From: Bacteroidales bacterium
GTDB lineage: Bacteria > Bacteroidota > Bacteroidia > Bacteroidales > Muribaculaceae
DNA: 64,000 bases
Assembly (NCBI GenBank): GCA_019416285.1
Contig: DXXM01000006.1
Span: forward strand, 38,117 to 102,116
Reading direction: 5' to 3'
Shown: positions 27,622-36,231 of the stretch, piece by piece
Numbering within the stretch: position 1 is the first letter of the stretch
Layout: each line of letters opens with the position of its first letter
The notes under the pieces: generated by a model
Told to the model about the DNA's origin: nothing
Seen by the model: only the letters and a program-made list of their open reading frames with translations
Databases searched by the model: none
Program-made: the position numbers and the translations under genes

Positions 27622-27642
27622 ACACACAAAAACTTGAATCCT

Positions 27643-28935
27643 TTATTTCCCAAGTTTATCCTTTTCCATCACCACAGCGGCCCACAGCACACCGGCCACA
27701 GCCTCTTTCGCATTGAGCACCTTGTCGAGCGTAACATAGGTGACGAAATCCTTTTTTATCGTCACACCGTCGCAGGCGCCTATCACGTCGAGCAGACCGC
27801 GGTCGTTGACTCTCACAAAGGGGAAGAGAGCCTCGTAGCCCCGCCGGGCCACATGGCAGTAATCTTTCTCAGCGAGCAGTTTCAGGTCGATGCCGCGTCG
27901 GATTGAATAGACAAACATTGCCGTGCCTGAGGGGTCAATGAAATTCAGAGGATTCGTACCTTTGTCTACGACCATAAACCAGCCGCCGGTGTTCTTGTCC
28001 TGCCACTCTTTGAGACCTTTGGCCATTTTCAGATATATGGATTTGATTTCTTCGTAGTCGGGATGCGATTCCGGAAGCACGGCAAGCAGTTCGGGCACTA
28101 CAAGCGAGTACCAGCCCATGCCCTCGCTCCACACTTCAGGCGACAGTCCTTCGGAGTTCGCCCACTCGACTTTCGACGGCTCGATTGTCCACGCATGGAG
28201 CATCAGACCGTCGGGACGCTGGAGATGTCTGGCGGCAGCCTTGATGTTGCGGCACGCCACATCGTAACAGTAATCGCGCTCGCCCACAAGTTCTCCGCAG
28301 CGTATGAGGAACATCTGCATCATGAACACACCGTCCACCCACATGTTGGGCGACTTGTTGCCATGCCAGAACTGCCCGTCGGAACTGGGATAGGTTTTCA
28401 CACCTTCAAGAATCTGAAGCGCAGCTTTTTTATATTTCTCTTCCCCGGTACGGGCATACAGCGTACAGAAAGCCGAACCGGTCATAAAATTGTCAAGATT
28501 TGTCAGGGCGCCACCCTTATAGTTGCCCTCATCGTCGACGAAATTGTCAATATACTTTTTGATATATTCGAGATAAGAGTTGTCGCCTGTCAGTCGGCCG
28601 AGACGGTCCATCGCCTCAAACATATATCCCTGCACATAAGTGTAATCTTTCCAGTAGGCGGTGCGATAGTCGGGATAACGAGCCATCACCGATTTGGCAA
28701 GCGGCAAAGCAAGCTGCGAGGGAGCATCGCCGGGAGTGTAGTCGAGTCTTGCCTCCGGATCACCTTGCGAGGTAGTACGCCGCATGCGGGTCGAAGTCTC
28801 CTGCGTAACTCTCATTGTCACATTGTTGGCATCTGTCACATAGCCGGTTGTGGTATATTTCGTCTGAGCATCGGCCATTGACGCGGCTGTCATGGCCACA
28901 CATGCGGCCAGTGATGCGATGGACCTGTATTTCAT
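27643..28935 (-). CDS. GH105-like unsaturated glycuronyl hydrolase
   Basis: 430 residues, signal peptide ending MADAQT. The (alpha/alpha)6 barrel shows GH105 marks: MWVDGVFMMQMF at 198-209 with the candidate catalytic Asp201, and EVWSEGMGWYSL at 267-278. The related GH105/propeller protein at 34050-36080 has the same blocks (IWVDGVFMGQMF, VWSEGLGWYAL), so the two are paralogues. An N-terminal insertion of about 50 residues precedes the barrel. Expected to remove unsaturated uronic acid from lyase products; it is two genes downstream of an alginate-lyase-fold protein in the same operon. Confidence 0.8.
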   Translation of the reverse strand: MKYRSIASLAACVAMTAASMADAQTKYTTTGYVTDANNVTMRVTQETSTRMRRTTSQGDPEARLDYTPGDAPSQLALPLAKSVMARYPDYRTAYWKDYTYVQGYMFEAMDRLGRLTGDNSYLEYIKKYIDNFVDDEGNYKGGALTNLDNFMTGSAFCTLYARTGEEKYKKAALQILEGVKTYPSSDGQFWHGNKSPNMWVDGVFMMQMFLIRCGELVGERDYCYDVACRNIKAAARHLQRPDGLMLHAWTIEPSKVEWANSEGLSPEVWSEGMGWYSLVVPELLAVLPESHPDYEEIKSIYLKMAKGLKEWQDKNTGGWFMVVDKGTNPLNFIDPSGTAMFVYSIRRGIDLKLLAEKDYCHVARRGYEALFPFVRVNDRGLLDVIGACDGVTIKKDFVTYVTLDKVLNAKEAVAGVLWAAVVMEKDKLGK

Positions 28936-28995
28936 TGTTTTCTGTATTTTCTTGTATTTAAGGTATCGTTAAAAAAGTCTCTCGTTGTGGCGTTC

Positions 28996-30168
28996 TCACA
29001 TCCATATCACCGGATTTCTGATTGGAAGGTTTCTTATCACCTCCTCGTTTTCCGGGAAATGCTCATATTGGTTCCATAGTTCGAAGTATTTGTCATCGCC
29101 CCAGTGATTCCATGCAAACAGGAGAGCCGGATGCGCTACGGGCCACTCTTCCCAGTACATCACGTCGGGGTCGAGGTCCCACGACGATTTGTCGGCGATG
29201 TAGGGGCACATATATTCGACAGCCTTACGCATGTTCCGGCCGTCAGGAGTGGTGTAGTCCCAGAGGTTGTCATCCTCGGTTGAAAGTATCTGACAGAGTG
29301 TCGCCATCGCGTCAAGGTTGAAGAGCGAATAGCCGTAAGGCTTGGTCCGCGCGCGCTCCTGCGGGAAAGAGCCGTCGGCCGCCATCTGATTGACGATGAA
29401 AATATTTCTGAACCGGTCAGCGCAGAGCGTCATCACATCCCGGTTGCCGATATATTTGGCAAACATGGCCACCTGCATGGCCCAGCAGGTGCCATGATTG
29501 TTTGTGGCGTGCATTTCCTTTTCGCCATAGGGGTGAGTCATGAGCCAGTCCACATATTCGGTGAGCCAGCTGCTTACGCCCTCATCGACATCCTGCGGCA
29601 CAAGTCCGGCCTCACGGAGACGCATGAGCGACTGCACCACCTCTATGAGATGTATTGTGTCGATAATGCCTATCCCGCGGCCCGTCGCCACACCCTTGAT
29701 TGCCTGGGCATAGAGCAGGTTCGGGTTCATGCGGGTGGAATCGTCAATGAACCATGCGCGCACATGAGCCAGGACCGGAGCAACGTAATCCTTATTGCCG
29801 GTGAGCAGATAGGCGGAGGTGAGATTGCCGACTATACGGCTGAAACGTATCATCGCATGGCGATGCTGAACGAAATTGTCGGGATTCGTACATCCGTCAC
29901 GACGCACATACGGGCCGTCGGGGTTCAGCGAATCTGGCCACCAGTAATCACCCTCGGAATAGAAATCATGTTGCGTTCCGGCACTGCGCTCCGCAATGAA
30001 TGAGGTGACGGTGACGGGCTCGGCCGACATATCGGCATCTGCCTGACTGATTATTTTATCTTTCAGGGGAAGTGCCACCTCATCCGCGATGTCAGCCGCG
30101 GAGAGGCCCGCGCATGACTGCGCCACCACCGAACATGCAATAACAAGACTTAAACAAAATGCTTTCAT
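28996..30168 (-). CDS. Alginate-lyase-fold polysaccharide lyase (PF05426, PL38/PL5-like)
   Basis: 390 residues with an N-terminal export signal (VVAQSCAG; possible lipoprotein). The alpha/alpha-barrel lyase marks are YSEGDYWWPDSLNPDGPYVRRDG broken over about 65-90, and ATNNHGTCWAMQ near residue 222, the NNH motif typical of alginate-lyase-type enzymes. PL38 members cut beta-1,4-glucuronan; PL5 cuts mannuronate. Neither can be confirmed here. The same fold is the N-terminal half of the fusion at 48163-50553. Eight bp separate it from the GH2 gene upstream. Confidence 0.75.
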   Translation of the reverse strand: MKAFCLSLVIACSVVAQSCAGLSAADIADEVALPLKDKIISQADADMSAEPVTVTSFIAERSAGTQHDFYSEGDYWWPDSLNPDGPYVRRDGCTNPDNFVQHRHAMIRFSRIVGNLTSAYLLTGNKDYVAPVLAHVRAWFIDDSTRMNPNLLYAQAIKGVATGRGIGIIDTIHLIEVVQSLMRLREAGLVPQDVDEGVSSWLTEYVDWLMTHPYGEKEMHATNNHGTCWAMQVAMFAKYIGNRDVMTLCADRFRNIFIVNQMAADGSFPQERARTKPYGYSLFNLDAMATLCQILSTEDDNLWDYTTPDGRNMRKAVEYMCPYIADKSSWDLDPDVMYWEEWPVAHPALLFAWNHWGDDKYFELWNQYEHFPENEEVIRNLPIRNPVIWM

Positions 30169-30175
30169 GACAATG

Positions 30176-32566
30176 TTATTTTATCGTTAGGAACCGGGTA
30201 TCGAGTCCGGCGGATTTCACCGCCGCCACGGACTGGCCGCTACCCTTCTTCATCTTTATCGAAGCCCGGCCATTCGACAGCTCCACTTTGGCGGAGCCTC
30301 CTGCCGTGCCCTGATTTTTCACGAGAGAGCCGTCGCCTGCAAGCTCAAAACGCACTACTCTGCGTGAGTCGAGACAGGGCACGCCATTCCGGTCGACCAC
30401 GCCAACGTCGATTCTCTCGTATCCGTCGGCAAGGGGGACGGAGCTGATGGTCAGATGATGCTCGTTCTCCCATTTTTCAGTCTGATAATCCCATGACAGA
30501 CTGTCCTCACGGCGACTCTTGTCCTTGGCTGTCGCCACAGCGCGGACATCATTGCGGCCAGGCTTGAGTCTCACTTTCCATCGCAGGCCAGCGGCCGGAT
30601 AGTTCTGACTGTCGCGTTTCCTCACGCCCTGACTTTCGCCGTTGACAAACAGCTCGACCTGCGGACAGTTAGAGTAGACAAACACCTCTTTCTCTTCATC
30701 GCGCTCTCCCCATCTGACGGGCTGGGAATGTCCGAGGATATGGATCATCGGTACCTCGGTCCAGTATGACTGGAAAACATAGTAGCTTTCCTTCTTTGTG
30801 AAATCGCGCTCAATCACGCCTTTCTGATTGACGTATGGCACAGGATTTTCGGGACGTACCGGAGTGGAGAAATCCTTGAAGGGCCAGTAGGCCGCTCCCG
30901 TGAGCCACGGCATATTTTCCTGCTCTTTCAGATGCCAGTCAATGAGGCGGACAACGTATGTCTCGGACCAGTCCTTCTTTGTGGGTTCCGCATCCTCGAC
31001 ATGGCGTCCGGGATGGCTGTCGCCGCCCCACTCCACATGAATAAAATGCTTCACCTTATCGAAATATTCGCGTGAAAAATTCTGATAGTCGGTGAAATTC
31101 CCGCGATACCATCCTGCCCAGATTGTGGGTGAATACACATCCACGATATCACAGCAGAAATCGCAGCGCCTTATCGCCGTCTTGCGGCCGGAATCCAGTC
31201 TGTGCGCGAGGGTGTTGAGCTCGCTCATGAAAGCGCGGATTTCGCTCTGCTCGTATGTCGGGAAGTCGTTGGGCCAGTCGTTTTCATTTCCGAGCCCCCA
31301 TATTATCACCGCGGGGTGATTGTAATGCTGCGTAATCATATTTGTCAGCATGCGCCGTGCCTGCGAGCGGTAAAGCTCACCCCCTACTCCGCCACGACAC
31401 CATGGAATCTCCTCCCACACGAGGATACCGAGCTCATCGCAGAGATCAAGAATGATTTCCGACTGCTGATAGTGGCCGAGACGGATGAAATTGACACCCA
31501 TTTCCTTCATCATTGTCATCTCCTGCCGCATCATATCCTCAGTCATAGCCGCTGCCACGCCTGCATGGTCCTCATGGCGGTGGGTGCCGCGCAGAAGCAG
31601 GCGCCGTCCGTTAAGATGGAAGGGCCCTTTTTCAATGAACCTGAAGTTGCGGAAGCCGAAACGCTCCGAAGCAGTCGCCTCGTCGCCGTCGGCTCTGACT
31701 GTCACCTCACAGGTATATCTTTTCGGTGAATCCACATCCCATAATTCGGGGCGGTCGAGAGTCACATCAAGCAGCTCGCGGTGTCCGAGCGGGGTTATAT
31801 CCTTATGCTCACGTGTCGCCACAATCTTTCCATCGGGAGACTTGACGGTCACGCATACATCAGCCGACCGCACATCGGACGGATTGTAAAATACTCCCGA
31901 CACTTTCAGAGAGCCCTTGCGCAAATCATCGCTCAGCGAGGGCTGTATGCTTATTTCTCCGACACTTACAGCCGGAAGATACACAAGATTCAGATAACGG
32001 TAAAGTCCGCCGTAGATATTGAAGTCGGAAAGGTCCGACGGTATCATCTCGGCATCGCGGCTGTTGTCGCAGCGGATGCTCAGGGGCACCTTTCCGTCGA
32101 AGCGCGCGGCCTCGTCCGATGCAAGGAAAGCGCTGACAGCATCGGTGATGTCGACATTCCAGCTGTCGTAGCCACCGACATGGCTCCCGACCTTGGTCAT
32201 ATACACATACACATCAGTTTTCTGTCCGGCACCTTCAAATTCGAGTATAGTGCGGCCGTTTTTATATGGATTGGCTATTTCAAGACAGGTTTTGTACCAG
32301 CCCGGACCCTGATAGTAGTTCACATCGGGGTCTACGCAGTCCTCGGCATTGAAACAGTGAGGCAGGCTGACGGTCTGCCATAGAGGGACAGTCTCCGGCT
32401 GCCCGGCCTTGGCCGGACGCACAGCCTCCCATATATTGCCGATGTCCTGACGCAGAAATGACCAGTTGTCATTAAGACGGATTTTATGTTGAGCGGGAAC
32501 CCTCGCTGAGAGGGCCCCGCACAACATAAAGAAGGCGACGCTAAGTACAAACAATCTTTTTCCCAT
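30176..32566 (-). CDS. GH2 family beta-glycosidase (beta-galactosidase/beta-glucuronidase type)
   Basis: About 796 residues; the start at 32566 (MGKRLFVLSVAFFMLCG) is chosen for its signal peptide, although ATG 32575 and TTG 32581 are in frame. N-terminal sandwich and immunoglobulin domains lead to a TIM barrel with RLGHYQQSE, WGLGNENDW near residue 425 (acid/base Glu) and FIHVEWGGD near 509 (candidate nucleophile). C-terminal Ig-like domains (VELFVNGESQGVRKR) follow. GH2 covers beta-galactosidase, beta-glucuronidase, beta-mannosidase and others; the uronic context makes beta-glucuronidase or galactosidase the best guesses. Same operon as the GH88 and lyase genes. Confidence 0.85.
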   Translation of the reverse strand: MGKRLFVLSVAFFMLCGALSARVPAQHKIRLNDNWSFLRQDIGNIWEAVRPAKAGQPETVPLWQTVSLPHCFNAEDCVDPDVNYYQGPGWYKTCLEIANPYKNGRTILEFEGAGQKTDVYVYMTKVGSHVGGYDSWNVDITDAVSAFLASDEAARFDGKVPLSIRCDNSRDAEMIPSDLSDFNIYGGLYRYLNLVYLPAVSVGEISIQPSLSDDLRKGSLKVSGVFYNPSDVRSADVCVTVKSPDGKIVATREHKDITPLGHRELLDVTLDRPELWDVDSPKRYTCEVTVRADGDEATASERFGFRNFRFIEKGPFHLNGRRLLLRGTHRHEDHAGVAAAMTEDMMRQEMTMMKEMGVNFIRLGHYQQSEIILDLCDELGILVWEEIPWCRGGVGGELYRSQARRMLTNMITQHYNHPAVIIWGLGNENDWPNDFPTYEQSEIRAFMSELNTLAHRLDSGRKTAIRRCDFCCDIVDVYSPTIWAGWYRGNFTDYQNFSREYFDKVKHFIHVEWGGDSHPGRHVEDAEPTKKDWSETYVVRLIDWHLKEQENMPWLTGAAYWPFKDFSTPVRPENPVPYVNQKGVIERDFTKKESYYVFQSYWTEVPMIHILGHSQPVRWGERDEEKEVFVYSNCPQVELFVNGESQGVRKRDSQNYPAAGLRWKVRLKPGRNDVRAVATAKDKSRREDSLSWDYQTEKWENEHHLTISSVPLADGYERIDVGVVDRNGVPCLDSRRVVRFELAGDGSLVKNQGTAGGSAKVELSNGRASIKMKKGSGQSVAAVKSAGLDTRFLTIK

Positions 32567-32684
32567 AGAAAACATTCTCAATCTATCAATATCTAATCCA
32601 ATTAACTACATTAATACCAAAAATACCTATTTGATACCTTCTTTAAGAGATTCTATTATCACTATAATTATGCGTCGTGTACTG

Positions 32685-33920
32685 TCAGAGTATGGCTGTG
32701 GCCTCCTTTTCGAGCTTATCCTTCTTAAGCAATGCCTCGAGGAAATAGTAGTCGGCGTAGATGATGGGCACATCAACCTCGGAGTTGCTGTTGCCCGAGC
32801 CGACACTGTGTAGAAGGAGGAAACCGCGGTCGCCGTTGAGGGCGGCACGATAATTCTTTGTGAGGCTTTCGACGATGCGGTCAGCGCGGTCCTTGTGGGC
32901 GGTGGCGTTTTCCTTGTCATACATCGAAAGCTCGTAGAGCGCACACGCGGTCACGGCTGCTGCCGAGGCATCGCGGGGCTCGTCAGGGATGTTCGGTGCG
33001 TTATAGTCCCAGTAAGGCACGAGGTCCTCGGGCAATGTGGGACTGTTGAATATATAGTCTGCTATGTGTTTTGCCTGATTCAGAAATTCCTCGCGGCCGG
33101 TCTCGCGGTAACACATCGTATAGCCGTAGAGTCCCCAGGCCTGTCCGCGCGACCATGCCGACTCATGCGAATAACCCTGATGGGTGTGTTTGTGAAGCAC
33201 ATCGCCGGTTATCGTGTCATAGTCCACCACATGATACGAGCTGTAGTCGTCGCGGAAGTGATTCTTCATTGTGGTGAGCGCGTGGCTGACGGCGATGTCT
33301 CGGTAGATGGAGTCGCCCGACTCTTTCGCAGCCCAAAAAAGCAGTTCGAGGTTCATCATATTGTCGATGATGACGGGACACTGCCACTTGTCCTTGTTGT
33401 GGTCCCAGGAGCGGATGCAGCCCACCTTGTCCTTATAGCGCGTAATCAGAGTAGAGGCGGATTCAAGCATGATGTCGCGGTAAGTGGAGTCGCCTGTCAG
33501 ACGGTAGCCGTTGCCGAAACTGCAATAGACCTTGAAACCCATGTCGTGGGTTCTGCCATTGGTCTTTTCCCGCTCCACGGGAGCTGTAAACTCGATAGCC
33601 TTTTCTTTCCAGAAATCATCGCCGGTGTATTCATACATATACCAGAGTTCACCGGGGAAGAATCCGCTGCACCAGTCCTTGGATGCGACAAGGTGGAGAG
33701 AACCGTCGGGTTCGATGTTGCGCGGGGCGAAAACGCCGTCGGCAATCTGTTTTTCCGTAAGGCGGGTTTTAGCGCTGTCGATTTCAGTGAAAGCGTGTCT
33801 GAGCTGTGAGGCCGAAAACTCGAAGTTCTCGCTTATGATATCCTGTTCCGCCACTGTCTTTGTCGCACACGAGGCGAACAGTAGCGCTGTTGCCGATAGA
33901 AGTCCTAACTGTAATTTCAT
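32685..33920 (-). CDS. GH88 unsaturated glucuronyl hydrolase, lipoprotein
   Basis: 411 residues with a lipoprotein signal (LLFASCATK, lipid Cys near residue 18). GH88 marks: DWCSGFFPGELWYMYEYTG, RTHDMGFKVYCSFG with the first catalytic Asp, PVIIDNMMNLELLFW with the second, WSRGQAWGLYGY, and a C-terminal block DVPIIYADYYFLEAL. It hydrates and removes unsaturated glucuronic acid produced by lyases. It is the first gene of the operon down to 24148, preceded by a TAACTTTG box and operator copy 2. Very similar to the C-terminal half of the fusion protein at 48163-50553. Confidence 0.9.
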   Translation of the reverse strand: MKLQLGLLSATALLFASCATKTVAEQDIISENFEFSASQLRHAFTEIDSAKTRLTEKQIADGVFAPRNIEPDGSLHLVASKDWCSGFFPGELWYMYEYTGDDFWKEKAIEFTAPVEREKTNGRTHDMGFKVYCSFGNGYRLTGDSTYRDIMLESASTLITRYKDKVGCIRSWDHNKDKWQCPVIIDNMMNLELLFWAAKESGDSIYRDIAVSHALTTMKNHFRDDYSSYHVVDYDTITGDVLHKHTHQGYSHESAWSRGQAWGLYGYTMCYRETGREEFLNQAKHIADYIFNSPTLPEDLVPYWDYNAPNIPDEPRDASAAAVTACALYELSMYDKENATAHKDRADRIVESLTKNYRAALNGDRGFLLLHSVGSGNSNSEVDVPIIYADYYFLEALLKKDKLEKEATAIL

Positions 33921-33978
33921 GGATGTTTTTGTTTCTTAAAGTTGTTTTTTCTGTTGTGGTTCCTGTCAGTTGACGATG

Positions 33979-33986
33979 CAAAGTTA
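33979..33986 (-). promoter_or_regulatory. -7 promoter box for the GH88 operon
   Basis: Reads TAACTTTG on the minus strand, 59 bp before the GH88 start. No good -33 is present at the standard distance. A GGTTCC/GGAACC pair (33958-33963, 33991-33996) flanks it. Confidence 0.6.
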
Positions 33987-34011
33987 GAGCGGAACCGCAA
34001 AATCTTTTTTC

Positions 34012-34033
34012 AGGATTATTTCAAATGTTTCAA
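34012..34033 (-). promoter_or_regulatory. Predicted HTCS operator, copy 2
   Basis: Matches 15773-15794 at 19 of 22 positions and lies 25 nt beyond the -7 box at 33979-33986, the same geometry as copy 1. The similarity continues weakly for another 10 bp. Most likely the binding site of the locus regulator. Confidence 0.55.
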
Positions 34034-34049
34034 ATTTTATCCCAACATG

Positions 34050-36080
34050 CTAATGGAGTGCATTTTTACTGTTGCAATCCGCCACACAGACAGATGAAAG
34101 CGTCTCGATGCCCTCACGATGGCCGAAGGTGTAGAGAATCTGTTTGTCGCGCGTGATAAAAAACATGTGGGGCACCTTTTCCTTTACGCCGTGACCCTGC
34201 CAGTTGGTGAATAACAGACCCTCTTTCTCAGGGATATACTGCATGCCCGTAAGGAACTTGAAAGGCCGGCTTTCGGGAAAATCATCATTGGTGAGTTGCC
34301 ACACTATCTCCTTGCGCGGATTGAACTCAATAATACGTGCGTTTTTGTCGGCATCGGCCACGGCCACGAGAGTGTTTCCGTCGGGCAGCCGCACGACCGA
34401 GTGAGCTCCGCCCGACACCGGAACCTCCCACACATTCTTACCGTCGGCGTCATATTCTATCACCTTCTTTCCGCCATAGTGAGCCACCAGATAATGCCCG
34501 TTATCAAGCCTGCGGGCATTTCTGATAAAGGATTTGCGTCTTTTGTCACCTTCGGGAAGGATGCAGATTTCCTTCACGATGTTTACCTCCGGACTTACCT
34601 CAAGGAGACGTCCGCTCTCACATTCACCGATGAAGGTGTTGCCGTTTTTCAGCCGCTGGCAGGCGAAGATATGGTTGTCGCCGCCGTTATAATAGAACAC
34701 TGTATCGTTTGCGGTAGTCATCTCAAGGACGGCATTGCCGGCTGTGAAAAGGATATTGCCGTTGTCGAGCGCCCACACATCGTTGCTCAGCGGGGCCTCG
34801 TGCTCCCATACGATACTGTCATTTTCATAAAGCATTACTCTTCCACCCGAATAGTCGGTACATACGAATCTTGACGGACGCGACTCCCGCACGGCGAGCG
34901 GTTTCAGGTCGGGATAGCGGTTTTCAACAAGCCATGTGGCCCAGAGGAAGGAGGAAATTACCTCCTGACCGTTCATCTTGCGCGGACGGCTGACGTAGGC
35001 CTCGTAGTCTTTCTGAATACCGAGCCCGTCGTTTGCATCATGGAGGTCAATCAGTCCATCCTCCAGACTGATTTTCGCTTTCGATAGCAGTCCGTAGTAG
35101 CCGTTTACGACACATGCGGAATAATCCTCCGCCTTGACTATACCCAGGTCTATGGCGCGCTGCATGGCATAGACAAACATGGCGCTTCCCGAAGTCTCAT
35201 GCCAGTTGCCCGGCTCACCGCCACGGTCCACCACCTGATACCAAAGTCCCGTTGCCGGATCCTGCGTCCGTTTCAGTCCTGCCATCAGTCGGCGGGTTAT
35301 GCCGAGAAGCTCACCGTAGTCGGGATGATTTTCAGGAAACAGGTCAAGGCTCTCGACCATTATAAGCGCATACCACCCGAGACCCTCGCTCCACACTTCG
35401 GGGGCAAAACCGGTCTGCGGATCAGCCCACCGAGCATCCTTGTCCTCATCCCAGCCATGAAGCAGCAGACCGGAGTCGCCTTTGTGGAGATGCGAATACA
35501 TGCCTTTGAGCTGACGGGCGGCCTCGCCGAAGCAATAGTCGGCGTCACCTATATATTTACCGTAGGCGGTAAGAAACATCTGACCCATGAATACGCCGTC
35601 GACCCATATCTGCCCTACCGTGCCACGGCCGTGCCAGAAAATTCCGTCCGAAGTCCGGGGATAATCGTCGTAACTGCGGCGTATGGTTTCGGCAGCTTTG
35701 CGGAACTTCTCCTTGCCGGTCTGACGGTAGGCCCACACCACGACTGCGCCGGCCATCATGTCGTCCATACTGCGTCCGCGGAAATAGACCGGAGTGCCGT
35801 CATCGCTCACCACACTCTCGGCCCAGTTCATAATGTAGTCATAATACTGACGATCGCCCGTGGTGGCCCATAGTTTGCCGAGACCGGTCAGAAAATATCC
35901 CTGCGGATAGCACCAGGGTTTAAACGGGATGGCAAGCGCCGAGGGATAACGGGTCATTACTGTCTGCGCAATCCCCTCGGACCATTTTTCAGGAGCGTTT
36001 CCGGGCAGTGCGCCCCGGCACGGGCCACAAATCAGTGCGAGGAGCAACAAAATCACTATTTTCCTAATCATCTGAGACAT
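34050..36080 (-). CDS. GH105 hydrolase fused to a C-terminal beta-propeller
   Basis: 676 residues with signal peptide (MIRKIVILLLLALICGPCRG). Residues about 30-375 form the GH105 barrel, with IWVDGVFMGQMF and EVWSEGLGWYAL. From about 385 to the end come repeated blades of a PQQ/arylsulfotransferase-like propeller: GRVMLYENDSIVWEHEA, NGNTFIGECESGRLLEVS, NGHYLVAHYGGKKVIEYDADGKNVWEV broken across blades, and DGNTLVAVADADKNARIIEF. The length is roughly twice that of a normal GH105. The propeller may bind the glycan or add a second activity; unknown. It lies alone between the HTCS terminator and the GH88 operon, and has no clear -7 box. Confidence 0.78.
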   Translation of the reverse strand: MSQMIRKIVILLLLALICGPCRGALPGNAPEKWSEGIAQTVMTRYPSALAIPFKPWCYPQGYFLTGLGKLWATTGDRQYYDYIMNWAESVVSDDGTPVYFRGRSMDDMMAGAVVVWAYRQTGKEKFRKAAETIRRSYDDYPRTSDGIFWHGRGTVGQIWVDGVFMGQMFLTAYGKYIGDADYCFGEAARQLKGMYSHLHKGDSGLLLHGWDEDKDARWADPQTGFAPEVWSEGLGWYALIMVESLDLFPENHPDYGELLGITRRLMAGLKRTQDPATGLWYQVVDRGGEPGNWHETSGSAMFVYAMQRAIDLGIVKAEDYSACVVNGYYGLLSKAKISLEDGLIDLHDANDGLGIQKDYEAYVSRPRKMNGQEVISSFLWATWLVENRYPDLKPLAVRESRPSRFVCTDYSGGRVMLYENDSIVWEHEAPLSNDVWALDNGNILFTAGNAVLEMTTANDTVFYYNGGDNHIFACQRLKNGNTFIGECESGRLLEVSPEVNIVKEICILPEGDKRRKSFIRNARRLDNGHYLVAHYGGKKVIEYDADGKNVWEVPVSGGAHSVVRLPDGNTLVAVADADKNARIIEFNPRKEIVWQLTNDDFPESRPFKFLTGMQYIPEKEGLLFTNWQGHGVKEKVPHMFFITRDKQILYTFGHREGIETLSSVCVADCNSKNALH

Positions 36081-36097
36081 TGGTTAGCTGTGTTACA

Positions 36098-36144
36098 TTA
36101 AAATACTCCACGAAGATAGCCACTATCCTCATGGAGTATTTTAA
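36098..36144 (-). terminator. Terminator downstream of the HTCS gene
   Basis: Perfect 13-bp arms TTAAAATACTCCA (36098-36110) and TGGAGTATTTTAA (36132-36144), with a smaller nested hairpin GATAG/CTATC at 36115-36127. Minus-strand transcripts of the HTCS reach it 88 bp after the stop, and the distal arm supplies the U-rich tail. Confidence 0.7.
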
Positions 36145-36231
36145 ATAATGTCCCAATGATTTCCAAAATCGGCGCTGACGGCGCTTATCGGCCCAGCAAC
36201 AGGCGGTAAGTCCTCATTCGGAACTCTGCCG

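Noticed and set aside
32627..32944. Minus-strand frame near the end of GH88
   Set aside because: It overlaps the GH88 gene in another frame and its serine/threonine/arginine-rich sequence looks like a frame shadow.
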